A stretch of 60,000 nucleotides of DNA from Apostichopus japonicus (taxonomy: Eukaryota > Echinodermata > Holothuroidea > Aspidochirotida > Stichopodidae): positions 14,830,178-14,890,177 of the forward strand of contig NC_092579.1 in assembly GCF_037975245.1 (NCBI RefSeq). Reading direction: 5' to 3'. Under the pieces are notes generated by a model, which worked only from the letters and a program-made list of their open reading frames with translations, did not search any database and was not told where the DNA came from. The position numbers were made by a program, and so were the translations under genes. Below are positions 19,821 to 31,674 of the stretch, piece after piece (within the stretch, counting starts at the first letter, position 1; the number at the start of each line of letters is the position of its first letter).

Positions 19821-22475
19821 GTAAAAATGTTATTTTGAACTAAGTGAGGCCTAACAAAACAAGTTATGCCTAATTAGGCCCTAGGCCTAGGCCAAATTAG
19901 CCTATCCCACTTCCCAGTAGTCCTATAAGTTACTCCTAGTCCAAGTACTAGGCCTACTACCTAGGCCTAGGCTAGTAAGGTAGAATACTGTACGGTATTT
20001 TCGCGTGTTCCCTGAATTCGCCTACTGTGTTAGTGTACTGTTGTAGTGTCAGGCCTACATACAAATGTACCTGCACTGATAGACATTGTATTGCAAGTTT
20101 AGTTTGTGAAGCCTTAAACTTTAAAGGCATTGAAGGCTCGCCCCAAACCGTGTGCGGCCACTGTGTTGTGGGTATTGACCGCAGCTGTATGTACTGACTG
20201 TACACTAGTGTCTAATTACCGATGGTAGCAAGCTATGTGTGTGTATTTTCTGGGATCGATGGTGGTTTTTAACACTTCTGTTACACCTCATTCGAAACTA
20301 GGTCAGATTACCGGCATTTGACGTTTCTTTTTGCGTGAGTCTTCACACCCTTTAAACGAAAACAGCCAAAATTCCCACAGTGAATTTATCAAAAAGTCAA
20401 TTTTGTAAATTTCGACCTTTTCAAGTTTCATAGATCATATCACTCACTTAGCGGAATTATTTATACATTTACAAATAACAGTAGGCCTAGGGCCTAACTT
20501 CAACGCAACCTTGCGTCATTCATTTTGACTCACAACGTTTGCAAGAATAATTCACTCCATTTACGGTGGATTTTGGTCAAACCATCGATCAATCCCATCC
20601 CATTGCTAAAGGATAAACAAAACAGCTTTGCAAAATCAGCTAGATGGTCATCACTGCTATCCTATAATTTAAAGAACATTAATAATCTTATGACCATCAT
20701 AATGTTAGGCAAAGGCCTAGGTCATACTTGAAAGGGGTCTGGGTGTAGGCCTACAAAACAAAGTTTGTGTCTTTGCCCAATGTCAGTAATAAGAAACCAT
20801 TCAAAGGATCAATGAACTTGTGGTACAATTATAGAATAGCCTAGATTCCCCCATTTCAGAAGGTCTTTTTTCAGTGGAGTTGATGTCAGTTGTAACTTCT
20901 CCACTGTGAGTATGACTCTGACTCTAGTCTAAAGCTTTGACTCCAGTTTAAAAACAGCATGTATAAAGTGATATAAGCATACTGTAGGCCTATCAAATAA
21001 TGATTTTGCCACTGCCAAACAATAACAGCTGTGATAAAAAAGTTCAGTGTAGTTCGATTACTTCAATTTCATAACATTAGCATAATGTCCCAGAGGCAAA
21101 GTCACCAAGAACATTCGACTGCTTTAATATCATTTTGTTATTACTAGGCCTATTAAATGTTAGGGGAACTTAGGCTTAACATTGGAAGCCTACAGTACTG
21201 TATTATAACTTGCCAGAAATGAAATAGCAAATTTTCCTTCCCCAAAAAATCCCATGCTCACTCTGTCTCCCAGAAAAAGGAATAATTAAAATGAAACAGG
21301 AGCTCTGTCTGATTTTCAAATTTTTCGTTCTATGGGTGGCTGTTACAGTAGTACAAGAATTATTCATGACTGCTCTTCAGAGAGTAGCTTAGCCTAAGTA
21401 ACAGATAACCACAAAATAGCCCGAATAACACAAAACATTTAGGCCAATTATTTTGCATGCTCCAATTTCTTGGAAATTTCCACATTTTGTCCCAAACGTT
21501 AATTTACAGACCAAGTTTCCTCATTTAATATACTGTTACTAATCTGGAAAGTTCTAATTTTCTTAGGAATTGCGATTACAAGTATGCGATTATGTTCCCA
21601 CCTGCATTTGGAATACATAATAATAATAAACTGACTTTGCTTGGAAACAGTATGCCTTTGTGTTCTGCCACGCTTATGTTAGTTCATTTAACTACTTTAA
21701 GTACAGTACTTAACCTATATGTATGAGTGAAAAACCCCAAACTGTTTCTTTACCAATTTGGGAATATGGGCATGATCACTGGCCTTGTTAAATTATTCTC
21801 ATCTTACGCTCACATTTTGTGTCAAATGACAAGTCTGAAAGGCTACAATACATGCTGCTAGCCTGCTAGGCATTCCTACTTTTTTTAAGCTATGTTTTCT
21901 TGTCTCAAATGTCTCATATTGTTTGAAGGTAAAGCTATTGATCCAACAGCAACATGACATTCCTTCAGGCTTCTAAAGCCACCCTACTGCACCAAGTAAT
22001 TTATTTGACTAAACAGTCCACCGATCTTGAATTCACAAGTCCCCTTTTATGTGGCCATTTTTGCCTGCTTGTTTCTCTACCATAGTACGGTAGGTGCTGT
22101 CATAACCAGAACAAACTGTTGTGGTTTATAATGCATGCACTGTATTCAAGGTCTGAAATGAGTTTTGTATTCAAGTAGCCAACATTAACTGTATTTATCA
22201 GAGATAATAAATTATAATATACAATAAATTTTAATTTACTCTTGCTTTTGTGCAAACTTTCTTTGATATCACAGGTTCAACAACAGTCTCTGAGATGGGA
22301 AACAACATCTTCAGTGGGCAGCATAAAGCAGCAGCCACCTCAAGTTAAACTTGGCCTGTTGAAGGCTTTTGTCGTGGTTGTACCATTTCTGTACATTGGA
22401 GCAACTATTAGTAAAGAGGGCGCTGCTTTCTTAGAAGAAAATGATATCTTTGTTCCAGAAGATGATGATGATTGA
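19749..22475 (+). CDS. SMDT1: Essential MCU regulator EMRE, mitochondrial
   Basis: Two coding exons (19749-19820 and 22275-22475) join in phase 0 to give 90 residues; human EMRE has 107. Residues 1-24 form a basic, acidic-free mitochondrial presequence. The second exon contains one transmembrane helix (LLKAFVVVVPFLYIGATIS, about residues 50-68). It includes the proline and the GxxxS motif (GATIS) that contact MCU, then EENDIFVPEDDDD, the acidic tail that binds MICU1. EMRE is the metazoan subunit needed for the mitochondrial calcium uniporter to conduct and for coupling the pore to MICU gatekeepers in the inner membrane. The gene is divergent from the M3 peptidase, with a 2.45-kb intron. A LINE lies 450 bp downstream of the stop. 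Confidence 0.95.
19821..22274. other. SMDT1 intron, no other gene recognised
   Basis: AT-rich DNA with many AGGCCTA/TAGGCCT words, densest at about 19860-19975. No mobile element with clear ends was seen. Confidence 0.6.
22275..22475 (+). CDS. SMDT1: SMDT1 exon 2 (membrane helix and acidic tail)
   Basis: It encodes residues 25-90. Acceptor ATCACAG|GTTCAACAA. It contains the full conserved EMRE core, and the stop TGA follows four Asp codons. Confidence 0.95.
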   Translation, partial: VQQQSLRWETTSSVGSIKQQPPQVKLGLLKAFVVVVPFLYIGATISKEGAAFLEENDIFVPEDDDD

Positions 22476-22924
22476 ATCCTTGATTTAATTCAATGTAAGT
22501 TTCATTGCAAGCAATGATATAAGTTAGACGTACTTACAGTTACAGTACTTCACAAGGAATAATCATGACATGTAGGAATGCGGGGAAGAGGGTGGGGTGG
22601 GGGGGGGCAGGTGGCATAAACATAAATAGTATCCTCATGAAGGAAAACAATTGTCAAAGAAGCAGACGTTTATCATTGATGTGCCTTTGCAATTTGCCAA
22701 CAGAAATATTGTTTGTATGTTAGAATTCTGTATCTGTTTTGGTTTTCAAATTATCCAAGTGAAAATGTCTCTTTCAGCAATCCTTTAATACCAGTATTGA
22801 ATTAAATGTATTTTATTCACAACTTCCCCCTCCCCCACCCTGCTCCCTTTCTTTGAATATTGGAGCATTTGATGCACTACTTATTTAGGTAGAAATCAGC
22901 CCTGTTACCTTACATATTCACAAT
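22476..22924. other. SMDT1 3' untranslated region and LINE 5' flank
   Basis: It contains a G-rich run near 22588-22608 and a C-rich run near 22826-22842. No unambiguous polyadenylation signal was found here. AATAAA occurs downstream at 26060-26065, beyond the LINE, so the original 3' UTR may have been interrupted by the insertion (inference). The LINE's 5' end lies somewhere in this stretch and could not be fixed. Confidence 0.5.
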
Positions 22925-25528
22925 ATGGCACCGGTCAATGGTGACGTGTTCGCTCGAGCTCCAAGAATTCTAATGATTTTTCTCCTTCTACTAACATCTG
23001 TGAACTGTTTATTGTTACGATACTCAAGGGAGGAACTGCTTCTACTTAGACCTAATGTTCAAGGTAATTTCAACCGTTTGGAGCCTGATATTTTTGCTGA
23101 CTTAACAAATGGAGGGTGTGTTCGAGACCTGCCGACGGCCCAGCCTAACAAGCCTAGGCCTATACGCCGCAGAAACCGTAAGCGAGGTAAGAGAGGGGGT
23201 CTTCTAGTTAAATCACGACGCCACTGGAACAGAACACCGGTACCTGGTATGATCTTGGCTAATGTCCGGAGCTTGTATAATCAAGCTGATGAACTTTTCT
23301 GCCGCATTCAAACGATGAGAGACTATATGTTTTGTAACGTCTTTTGTTTCACGGAAACATGGTTGACTCCCACCCACCCAGACACTATTGTACAACCACC
23401 TGGATTCTCTATTTATCGTAACAATAGGGATCAGGCCGTTACCGGGAAGTCCCAGGGAGGTGGTGTGTGTTTCATGATCAATAATCAATGGTGCACAGAT
23501 GTTAAGACTATTTCGAGAGGTTGTACCATGGATCTGGAGCATTTGACTATCAAATGTCGGCCATTTTACCTACCTCGAGAATTCTCATCAGTGACTTTGA
23601 CGTCTGTTTATATTCATCCAGGGGCCAATTCAACGGTGGCACTTACTGATCTCGCAAACGTCATTACAAAAGCCGAGAATTTAGATCCGGATACTCTTTC
23701 AATTGTTGCCGGGGATTTCAACAAAGCTAATTTGAGGACCGTACTCCCTAACTTTAAACAACATGTTACTTGTCCGACTCGCGGGAGGAGAACTCTGGAC
23801 CATTGTTACTCCAAGGTTAAATCAGCTTACAAATCTGTCGAACGCCCCAGTCTTGGTAAATCGGATCATTCGGTAGTCCTGCTCATACCGGCCTACAAAC
23901 AAGAACTCAAGCAAGCTAAACCGATCAAGAAGGAGGTAATCCTTTGGCCCCAGTCTTCGGTCGATCAGTTGGTTGATTGTTTCGATAGGACTGACTGGGA
24001 TGTTTTCAAGAGTAACGATAATCTGGATGAATTCACTGTAGCCGTGACGGAGTATTTACGCTTTTGTCAAGAACAGTGTTTACCTACAAAAACGGTGACG
24101 TCATATCCGAACAGTAAACCATGGTTTGATAAGTCCATTCGGTCAAGGCTCGTCGCCAAGGACGCTGCTTATCGTTCTCGGAATACCGATCCGGAATCCT
24201 ACCGGCAGGCCAGATCAAATTTGAAGAAAGCTATCCGGGACTCGAAGAGGGCGTACCGGGACAAGGTTGAGGAGAAGTTCGAATCGGGCGACGCTAGAGC
24301 TCTATGGTGGAACTTGAGCCTGATCACACAATACAAAGGTCCCGCGAAAACCGCTGACACCGATGATGTCACATTGCCCGACCAGCTGAATGAGTTCTAC
24401 GCCAGATTTGACCGCCAGAATACCAGTGTCCCGGTACCCGCGCCATGCGACGATGTACTGCCACCATTTGAGATCGCTGAACACGATGTGAGACAAGCGT
24501 TCAAGGGTCTAAAGGAAAGGAAAGCTGCCGGCCCTGATGGTATCTCCCCAAGACTGTTGAGGCGCTGTAGTGATCCACTCGCGACTGTTTTCACTGACAT
24601 CTTTAACTGGTCGTTGAGTTTGCAAAAAGTTCCTAACAGTTTGAAGGAAGCCACCATTATCCCGGTTCCTAAGAACAATTCTGCTTCCAGTCTGAAAGAC
24701 TATAGACCTGTGGCACTGACTTCTGTTATTATGAAATCTTTTGAGAAACATGTATTGAAATATTTATGCTCTAAATTGCCATCTGACCTTGACCCTTGCC
24801 AATTCGCCTATAGATCAAATAGAAGTGTGGACGATGCAATATCTATTAACATTCATGAAATTTTACAGCATCTTGAGAACAAGAATTCGTATGCTAGAGT
24901 TTTATTTGTAGATTATAGCTCGGCTTTTAATACTATTATCCCCTTTAAACTGCATTCTAAGCTCATCAATGACCGCAAGCTCCCGGTTTCTATTTGTAAC
25001 TGGATTTTAGATTTTCTTGTGAATCGTCCTCAGGTTGTTAGAATTGGTAATAATGTTTCTTCCGTGTTAACATTGAGTACTGGTACACCACAGGGTTGCC
25101 CTCTCTCACCGAAACTTTATTCACTTTTTACGTATGATTGTAAGGTATATAGCCCGAACTGTCTCGTGACCAAGTTTGCTGATGATACAACCCTCACTGG
25201 CCTCATATCGGACAATGATGAGTCGACTTACCGTGAACAGGTTGAAACCCTCATACATTGGTGTAATGAGAACAACCTACTCCTTAATGTTTCCAAGACT
25301 AAAGAGATGATTTTTGACTTTCGGAGGAAGAAGCCAGATATGCAACCACTACGTATCGGAGGAGACATCGTCGAGCAGGTGTCAAGTTTTAGATTTCTTG
25401 GTACTCATATTGCAGATAATATCACATGGTCAGTAAACTGTACAGAAATCTTGAAGAAAGCTAGGCAACGTCTATATTTTTTTGCGGAAGTTGAGATCAT
25501 ATGGATTCAATCAATGTATACTTATTAA
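22925..25528 (+). CDS. LINE endonuclease/reverse transcriptase ORF, frameshifted near its end
   Basis: 867 residues. After a hydrophobic start and a basic segment (about 75-105), an AP-type endonuclease domain follows. It begins ANVRSLYNQADEL and has FTETWL, AGDFNKAN, LDHCYSK and KSDHSVVL. The reverse transcriptase spans about residues 500-800, with KAAGPDGISPRLL, the YRPVALTS block, VDYSSAFNT, TGTPQGCPLSP and the catalytic KFADDTT. After residue 853 the frame changes at a run of seven T (25477-25483). The original C-terminal part continues in another frame to 25853, so the last codons of this ORF are not native. The enzyme would copy its own RNA at a nicked target site. Confidence 0.9.
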   Translation: MAPVNGDVFARAPRILMIFLLLLTSVNCLLLRYSREELLLLRPNVQGNFNRLEPDIFADLTNGGCVRDLPTAQPNKPRPIRRRNRKRGKRGGLLVKSRRHWNRTPVPGMILANVRSLYNQADELFCRIQTMRDYMFCNVFCFTETWLTPTHPDTIVQPPGFSIYRNNRDQAVTGKSQGGGVCFMINNQWCTDVKTISRGCTMDLEHLTIKCRPFYLPREFSSVTLTSVYIHPGANSTVALTDLANVITKAENLDPDTLSIVAGDFNKANLRTVLPNFKQHVTCPTRGRRTLDHCYSKVKSAYKSVERPSLGKSDHSVVLLIPAYKQELKQAKPIKKEVILWPQSSVDQLVDCFDRTDWDVFKSNDNLDEFTVAVTEYLRFCQEQCLPTKTVTSYPNSKPWFDKSIRSRLVAKDAAYRSRNTDPESYRQARSNLKKAIRDSKRAYRDKVEEKFESGDARALWWNLSLITQYKGPAKTADTDDVTLPDQLNEFYARFDRQNTSVPVPAPCDDVLPPFEIAEHDVRQAFKGLKERKAAGPDGISPRLLRRCSDPLATVFTDIFNWSLSLQKVPNSLKEATIIPVPKNNSASSLKDYRPVALTSVIMKSFEKHVLKYLCSKLPSDLDPCQFAYRSNRSVDDAISINIHEILQHLENKNSYARVLFVDYSSAFNTIIPFKLHSKLINDRKLPVSICNWILDFLVNRPQVVRIGNNVSSVLTLSTGTPQGCPLSPKLYSLFTYDCKVYSPNCLVTKFADDTTLTGLISDNDESTYREQVETLIHWCNENNLLLNVSKTKEMIFDFRRKKPDMQPLRIGGDIVEQVSSFRFLGTHIADNITWSVNCTEILKKARQRLYFFAEVEIIWIQSMYTY

Positions 25529-25853
25529 TTTCTATCGTGCAATAGTCAAGAGTATCCTGACGTCATCGATTATTGTCTGGTTTGGCCGGGCCACGCAAGA
25601 TGATATCAGCAGATTATCTGCAGTGGTCAGGTCAGCTGAAAAGATAATTGGCGTTGATCTCCCTTCCCTGCAGTCGCTCTACATAGACAGGTCTCTTCGT
25701 AGAACGCAGCTCATTTTGAGCGATTCTGATCACCCTGCCAATGCATATTTCAATTTCTTGCCATCGCACCGCAGACTCCGTACCTTTACAGGGAACAGGC
25801 GTTTTACCGCCAGTTTCTTTCCATCTGCCGTCAAACTTTATAATAACCTGTAA
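25482..25853 (+). pseudogene. C-terminal part of the LINE polyprotein, out of frame
   Basis: About 120 residues continue the LINE protein in the +1-shifted frame (RKLRSYGFN, then VVRSAEKIIG and SFFPSAVKLYNNL near the stop). This region follows the reverse transcriptase in CR1/L2-type elements. The separation from the upstream ORF is explained by a single extra T in the homopolymer at 25477-25483. It could also be a sequencing error. Confidence 0.85.
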
Positions 25854-25992
25854 TTTTTATTTGCACATATTATTCTATTATTCTACTTTTCTATTTCTAT
25901 TCTGAGGAGCTTGAGGAATGTTTTAATTTTCGATGTGTAATTTTATTGCTCATTGATTGAATAAAGAATCTATTTATCTATCTATCTATCTA

Positions 25993-28900
25993 AACAATGT
26001 GAGTGTTTGCTGGCTCGTACCCAGCTATGCTAGAATGGATAAACTGCTAACTGTTTATTAATAAAGCAAACCTTTTTGGGGTGCCTCACAGCTTCGCACT
26101 GTCTTGTTCAGCGTGTGTCGTCATACCGTGCTGTAGAAATATTGTGTGAACTTGACTAATACTTGGAACATCTCTTGTCTCTCTCGACAGCTGTAGATGT
26201 GTCATCTCTTTAATAGACAGAAACTAGTGACTTAAAATATACCATGGAAACCAGATCATGGACACTGTTCAAGACTTTGAAGGAAGAAGGAAACGATCCG
26301 TCACCCATCCCTCGTCACTGTTGGACCAGATTCTCTCTTTAAACCGTTTGACACATCCTAATAAACTATCAAGATAAACATGATTGAATCTTTGCATATG
26401 GTCTGATGTGTAAATAGCTTAATTTGTGATTGTAATTAAATAGTAATGCCATTTATATCCTAGATTGATTTGCAATTGAGGTCAGCTTTGGTCTGCTGTC
26501 GAGTCTTGAATACTTTAATATCACTTAACATTTCCCACTAGGGTACTAGTGAAACATTGGTATTTGAATTGCCGTTCAAAATAAAGAATTCTGTAAACAA
26601 CATCATTGGTAGGTATATGTTAAACATGATAGATTTAAAAGATCTAATTATGGATAGATTGGAGAAAGCCATGACAACTTCTTAAATAATAGATAAGGCA
26701 ATATAACATGGGTTGCCATCATTTTGGCAGCTATAATGCAGTTGTGTCACAGCTGTTTGTCATAAATGTGTAATGTTTCTCACTATCAACGATGCTTGAT
26801 TTTGGATGAGAAAATTCAAATACTCAATTACAGGAAGTACAGCAATTCATATTTTAATTTCATTCATATAGTTAATTTGTAGAAAATATATAACCTATAA
26901 CTATTTATTCAGCTAGGGAAAATTTTGCTAATGTATTTGTGTAGGGTACAGTACTATGAAATATAGTGCAGAGGTAAATTGTAACAACCTGTTTTTTTTT
27001 CCATCCTTAATTTGTCATTTTACATCTGTAGATTCCTGTTTGCTTCAAGTTGAACTTGTTACAAAACTTGCATCCGCTTTACATGTTATCTTCTCACAAG
27101 AAGCGTAAATTAGGGATATCTCTTATCGGTCATACATATAAATTTACCTCTGGACTATTTTCTATATCAACTTTCAACCACACGTTTCCGAAATGGTATG
27201 GTATATGGCACTCTTAGGACAGTATAAATCCACCAGTCCACCTATGTGCATTATGTGAAGAGTCAAAACGTAGTTAAAAATTGGAGCGACGATAGCTTGT
27301 ACACTCATACTCGCACATCAGCAAACTTTTAAAAATACTAACAGTAGCAACATAATGCAGATGATCTAACAGATACCACCAGTTTCCAGGAAGTAAATGT
27401 TTTATCATCTTTCCTTGCACAAGAGGACATGACAGTGTGGAAATTGATTGTAAATATTGCTAAAGATTTCAAAATGTGTTCATTTATGGAACAGTATTCA
27501 CAACAAGTACTGTCATGCTATTCCAGTTTGATTTGGGATTCACAGTAAGGAATTAAAATGGAGCAAACAAACTTGTTTAAATCCCATTTTTTGGTAAGTA
27601 ATAGAACATCTGGAGGATACTGTGAAATAGTAATAAACTGTGAAATATGAGGAATAAGGCAGGGTCCTTCATATCTACCTTTATCATCAGATAGTTCAAA
27701 ATCCTGCATCCTGATTAAAAGTATTCATCTAAGACTAAAACCTTCCTGTTTTCCAGTACTGTTCCATGGACACCCATCAAATGTGAAGCATGCTGTAATC
27801 CCTTCCTTACAACCTCATTTTTGGGAGGGCGACATTTGAGCTCTCCTGTACAAATCAGGTTTATGCTGTTCAAATGTTGAAGCTATCCTTTCCCTTCAGT
27901 TCACGGCCAGGGAAGTAATCCTAAACCTGCCAAACTTTTTCTGTTAAAACAGATCTCTGAAATGTAGTTTGGTCTTGTCTCATATCATATGTGGACAAAA
28001 TTAGATTACATACATGTATGTGTTATTATTCAGTTCGTTAGTACTTGCTACAACACTGCTACTGGGCAGTTTTTGACATCTTTGTTACTTCATTTGTTAC
28101 TTCTCATTCAATTACAACATTGTGTACGCAATGCAGTTGAGCAGCTGAGATGTCTTATAGACGATGGGCACACTGGTTCTTTAGGGGGAAGGGGTAGTAC
28201 CTTTCTTCTAAAGATAACAATGGGGGAAGGGTTTTGTGCTGTTTCTTACTTTTAATTGTGTGTTATTACAAGGTTTTGACTGTTTAATAAAGCACCCCCT
28301 GCTCTGCAACAGTTTATCAGTGTTTCTATTATTTCCTGATTTCTGCATTCGCTAAGTTACAATAAATACTCTTTCCACTTACAACACTTCTTTTTACACA
28401 AGAGGGCTACTTTTCTATACAGGAATTTACTTATTTCTTGCACATTATATTAACAGTTTAATAAAAACCTGAAGTTTCCTCACTAGCTTCTTTTCTACTA
28501 AATGAGTTACACAGACATGTATATATTTTTGGGGGAGATGCATGAGAGGGTGGTGGAGGGGGCAGGAGCGAGCAATTTTAACTGCTCCAAAGGTCAATAT
28601 ATTTACATGCATTCACAATAACACACCTTTGGTGTCTGCCAGAATGTTGGCCTTGTTTCTTGACTGAAGAACTGGAATAATTATGTAGCCTGTCAGCTCT
28701 TCTTACCCTCATTGAGAATCAGATCTGTTCATTTGATGATGGTACTCACAAACCGTACTTCATTATACAAGAACTCCCATTTGTAGACAGCTTGCGATGT
28801 CTTAATTCCCCACCACCTTTATTGATCGTCGAGTGAGGTAATTAAACAGCCGTGGAGGTATTTTCTTACACGATGAGGATGCACTTGAGAGGTTCGTAAG

Positions 28901-31252
28901 GCATCACAAGACTCTTTGCAGGGCAGTGAGAATATATCGTGTCCAGGGGAGACAGCGATAAGGAAATGACTGAGTGAAGAAGAAGCAAGGTCGAGCAACG
29001 TTGGTGTGAAACGTTGGTGGCCTTAGTGATCAGCTTGGGTAGGAGCCATCACCTTAGGGTGTAAGTTTTAACTCATGTTATAAACTAAATAGAGCGAAAC
29101 ATTAGAGAATGGGGTCTGTTAAGAAGTACAGTAAGCTTAGCCAATGAGTTGACAAAGTACAAATCATTAGTCCACAGAAGATAATATTAACAATGAAACC
29201 AAGGCATGCATTTTGATGAAGCCTTGCTTTCACAGTAAACTTGAAAGCTGACAAAACTGACCAATTATTTCAGATTTAAAGAGACAAGATGATTGTAAGA
29301 GGATATTAATGGTTTTGAGGAATTTACTATCATGATAGCTTAGGTCACCTAATTTGTGGTAGAACAGGTAATGAACAGTATATATTGCATAGAACTTTTA
29401 GAAGGGAATTTTTTTTACCATGTGAACAAGTGAAGCAACTTGACCCTCTAGTCCGATCCCAAAAATTGAGGTACAAAACAAAAATAGTAAAGGTGCTCTT
29501 TTTTCTTCTTTGTTACAAAAATCAAACAAATCAGTTCAGGTCTATTGGCAAAAGTACTGCTGTCACATTTGTGAAAATCTAAGAGGGGTTTCACTTGTTT
29601 CAATTTCCTCCCACTCCCTACCCCTGCTAAGAAGCAAACCAAGGGTTAAACTCGTCTGTCACCACAATTATACTTAATGCAATATTCAAATTTAAACTCT
29701 TTCAAACCGAGAAAGTATTCTTAGACCAAATGCATGTTGTTTTGAGTACATATTTATTTCTTCATTTTAATACAAGAAATGTTCAAGAATTTTTTTTTTA
29801 TGTCCATGTTCATGCAAATAGAACTTCACAGTACACCACAAAATCCTTCAAAATTTCTTCTTTTCTTTTCTCGATACAAAGATGACTTATCAGAACCCAT
29901 AGTAAAGAGACAAAGAGTTATAAAAAAAAAAAACAGTTTTCATAAGGAAATGATTGATAAGGAAACTTATTTAACTTTGGATATGAAAGAGACAAAAAAA
30001 GAGATTTTTTGATGGTGCCGACATTCTTCCCTTTGAATTCTGCTCCAACAGACACATGTTGCATAGTCATCTTGTTGGGTGTTGAGTCATCGTGCATATT
30101 CAACGGATCATGAAATTACTCATATTCATCACAAATTTAATCAGGTTCATTATGCGGATTTATTTACATGTAATATAACAAGGAAACACTGCTAAAGACA
30201 ATGCAACCAACATCATTAAACCAAGAAATGACAAAAAATGCCATCAAAAATGAAATCCATGTTTCCAGGATGACAGATAGTTTGCATACTAAGAACTCAA
30301 ACAAACCAGAGCTCTGGTGAATTATATACTTCTTACTTAAAAACACTTTTTTTTTATGAAATTAACAGTCTTTCCAAATACACAGCCCCTGTGCATTACA
30401 GTTTAAAAAAAATCAGAACTGTTTGGGATGTCCAATGTTTAAGAAGACAAAATTCTAACTATGAAAGGTAGGAATACTGAATAATAATTGAAAATGGTTG
30501 GGAAGGGTGATAAAAACATGAAGAGAGGGAAAATATATAAGGCAATGATAAATTGTTGTTTGGGAATGGAAACAATAAACTGAAACAAGCATAAGATTAA
30601 TCAGATGGAAGAATATATGAGGGAGATTAAAACTTTGTTTATAAAACAACAACTTTCATGAGACAAAATTAACAGATTAATATACTAAGCTGGTTGTATT
30701 TCAGTCATTACATAACGTGCAACTCCTCAACCGCAGCCCATGCATCTCCTATGAAATGTATTCAGGTATCAACCAAGTCCTGACACGTCTTTAAAAGACG
30801 TAGTTTTGCGTAGAAGTGAATGTATCATGCCATCCTTCTCAATTTGTTTTCACACCTACCAGAGATGATAAGCACCATATGGTAACAGAAGGTTCCTTGG
30901 CTATCAATATCAACCGTTTCAGAAGGTGAAAAAAAAAACTAGCCCCACCCTCCCCCCACCTCATTCATTTACAAACTTCCTAGAGACAAAGATATCCAAT
31001 TGTAAAGAGTTCAGAAGTGATTTTTGTACTAATCAAAGGTTTTTTGCTGACAGTACAGTTAAACAACTTCCTTAATTGCTGGTTAAAATGTGAAGCTGTT
31101 TTGCTAAATCAATTAAACTGCCATAGAAAGGAACACTATCAGCTAGCTATACTTCATAAAGACAACAACTTAAATGTGGAAAGCCATAATGTTTTTCGTT
31201 TATGGAAGTAATATACCCCCATAACCAACACTTCTCTGTTAAGCTTTAGAAA
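25993..31252. other. Intergenic, no gene recognised
   Basis: AT-rich DNA between the LINE and the MITE at 31261. AATAAA at 26060-26065 could serve SMDT1. Many short frames exist but none shows domain-like composition or paired splice sites. A G-rich tract lies near 28530-28570 and a C-rich one near 30942-30960. Confidence 0.6.
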
Positions 31253-31674
31253 CTATACAACAGTGATTCCCAAAGTGGGCGGTACTGTCCCCAGGAGGGG
31301 CGGTGGAAAGATCCAGGGGATGGTAAGTGAAAAGGGGGTGGTGTGGATAAAGGGAGTGGTAGGGGTGGCATCTGAACCAAGTGGTCATTTTTTTTTCAAT
31401 CTATAAGACGAAATCTAAGTCACAAACACTTAAGTAACAAGTACGCTTCACAAAGGATAAAACTAACATAGAGTTATTAACGAAACCATGGTTTTATTTA
31501 TTTGTGAAAAACATGTGTTTACAACTTAAGTGTTAGATTAGCTGTTTTGAATGTACAGTAGACCTAATACCAAGGAAGAGGTGTGTGTTTGTATATGTCT
31601 AGGGGATGCTAGGGATGTGGCCTGGGAGTCAAGGGGGTGGTAACTCGAAAAGTTTGGGAACCACTGCCCTACAA
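31253..31674. mobile_element. 406-bp hAT-like MITE
   Basis: The element at 31261-31666 begins CAGTGATTCCCAAA and ends TTTGGGAACCACTG, the CAGTGNTTCCCAAA ends common in hAT (Charlie-like) elements. The flanks CTATACAA and CCCTACAA agree at six of eight positions, consistent with an old 8-bp target duplication. The interior is G-rich with no ORF. Confidence 0.75.

Larger units (their letters stand above)
22925..25992 (+). mobile_element. Nearly full-length non-LTR retrotransposon, CR1/L2-like
   Basis: Plus-strand LINE with a long ORF (endonuclease then reverse transcriptase), a short 3' UTR, AATAAA at 25960-25965 and a (TATC)n tail at about 25974-25992. Sequence layout and the terminal tetranucleotide repeat resemble L2-type elements of fish and invertebrates; the clade call is from memory of the family and not a search. 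Only one frame-breaking change was seen, so the insertion is probably fairly young. Its codons are more GC-rich than the flanking DNA. Confidence 0.85.
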
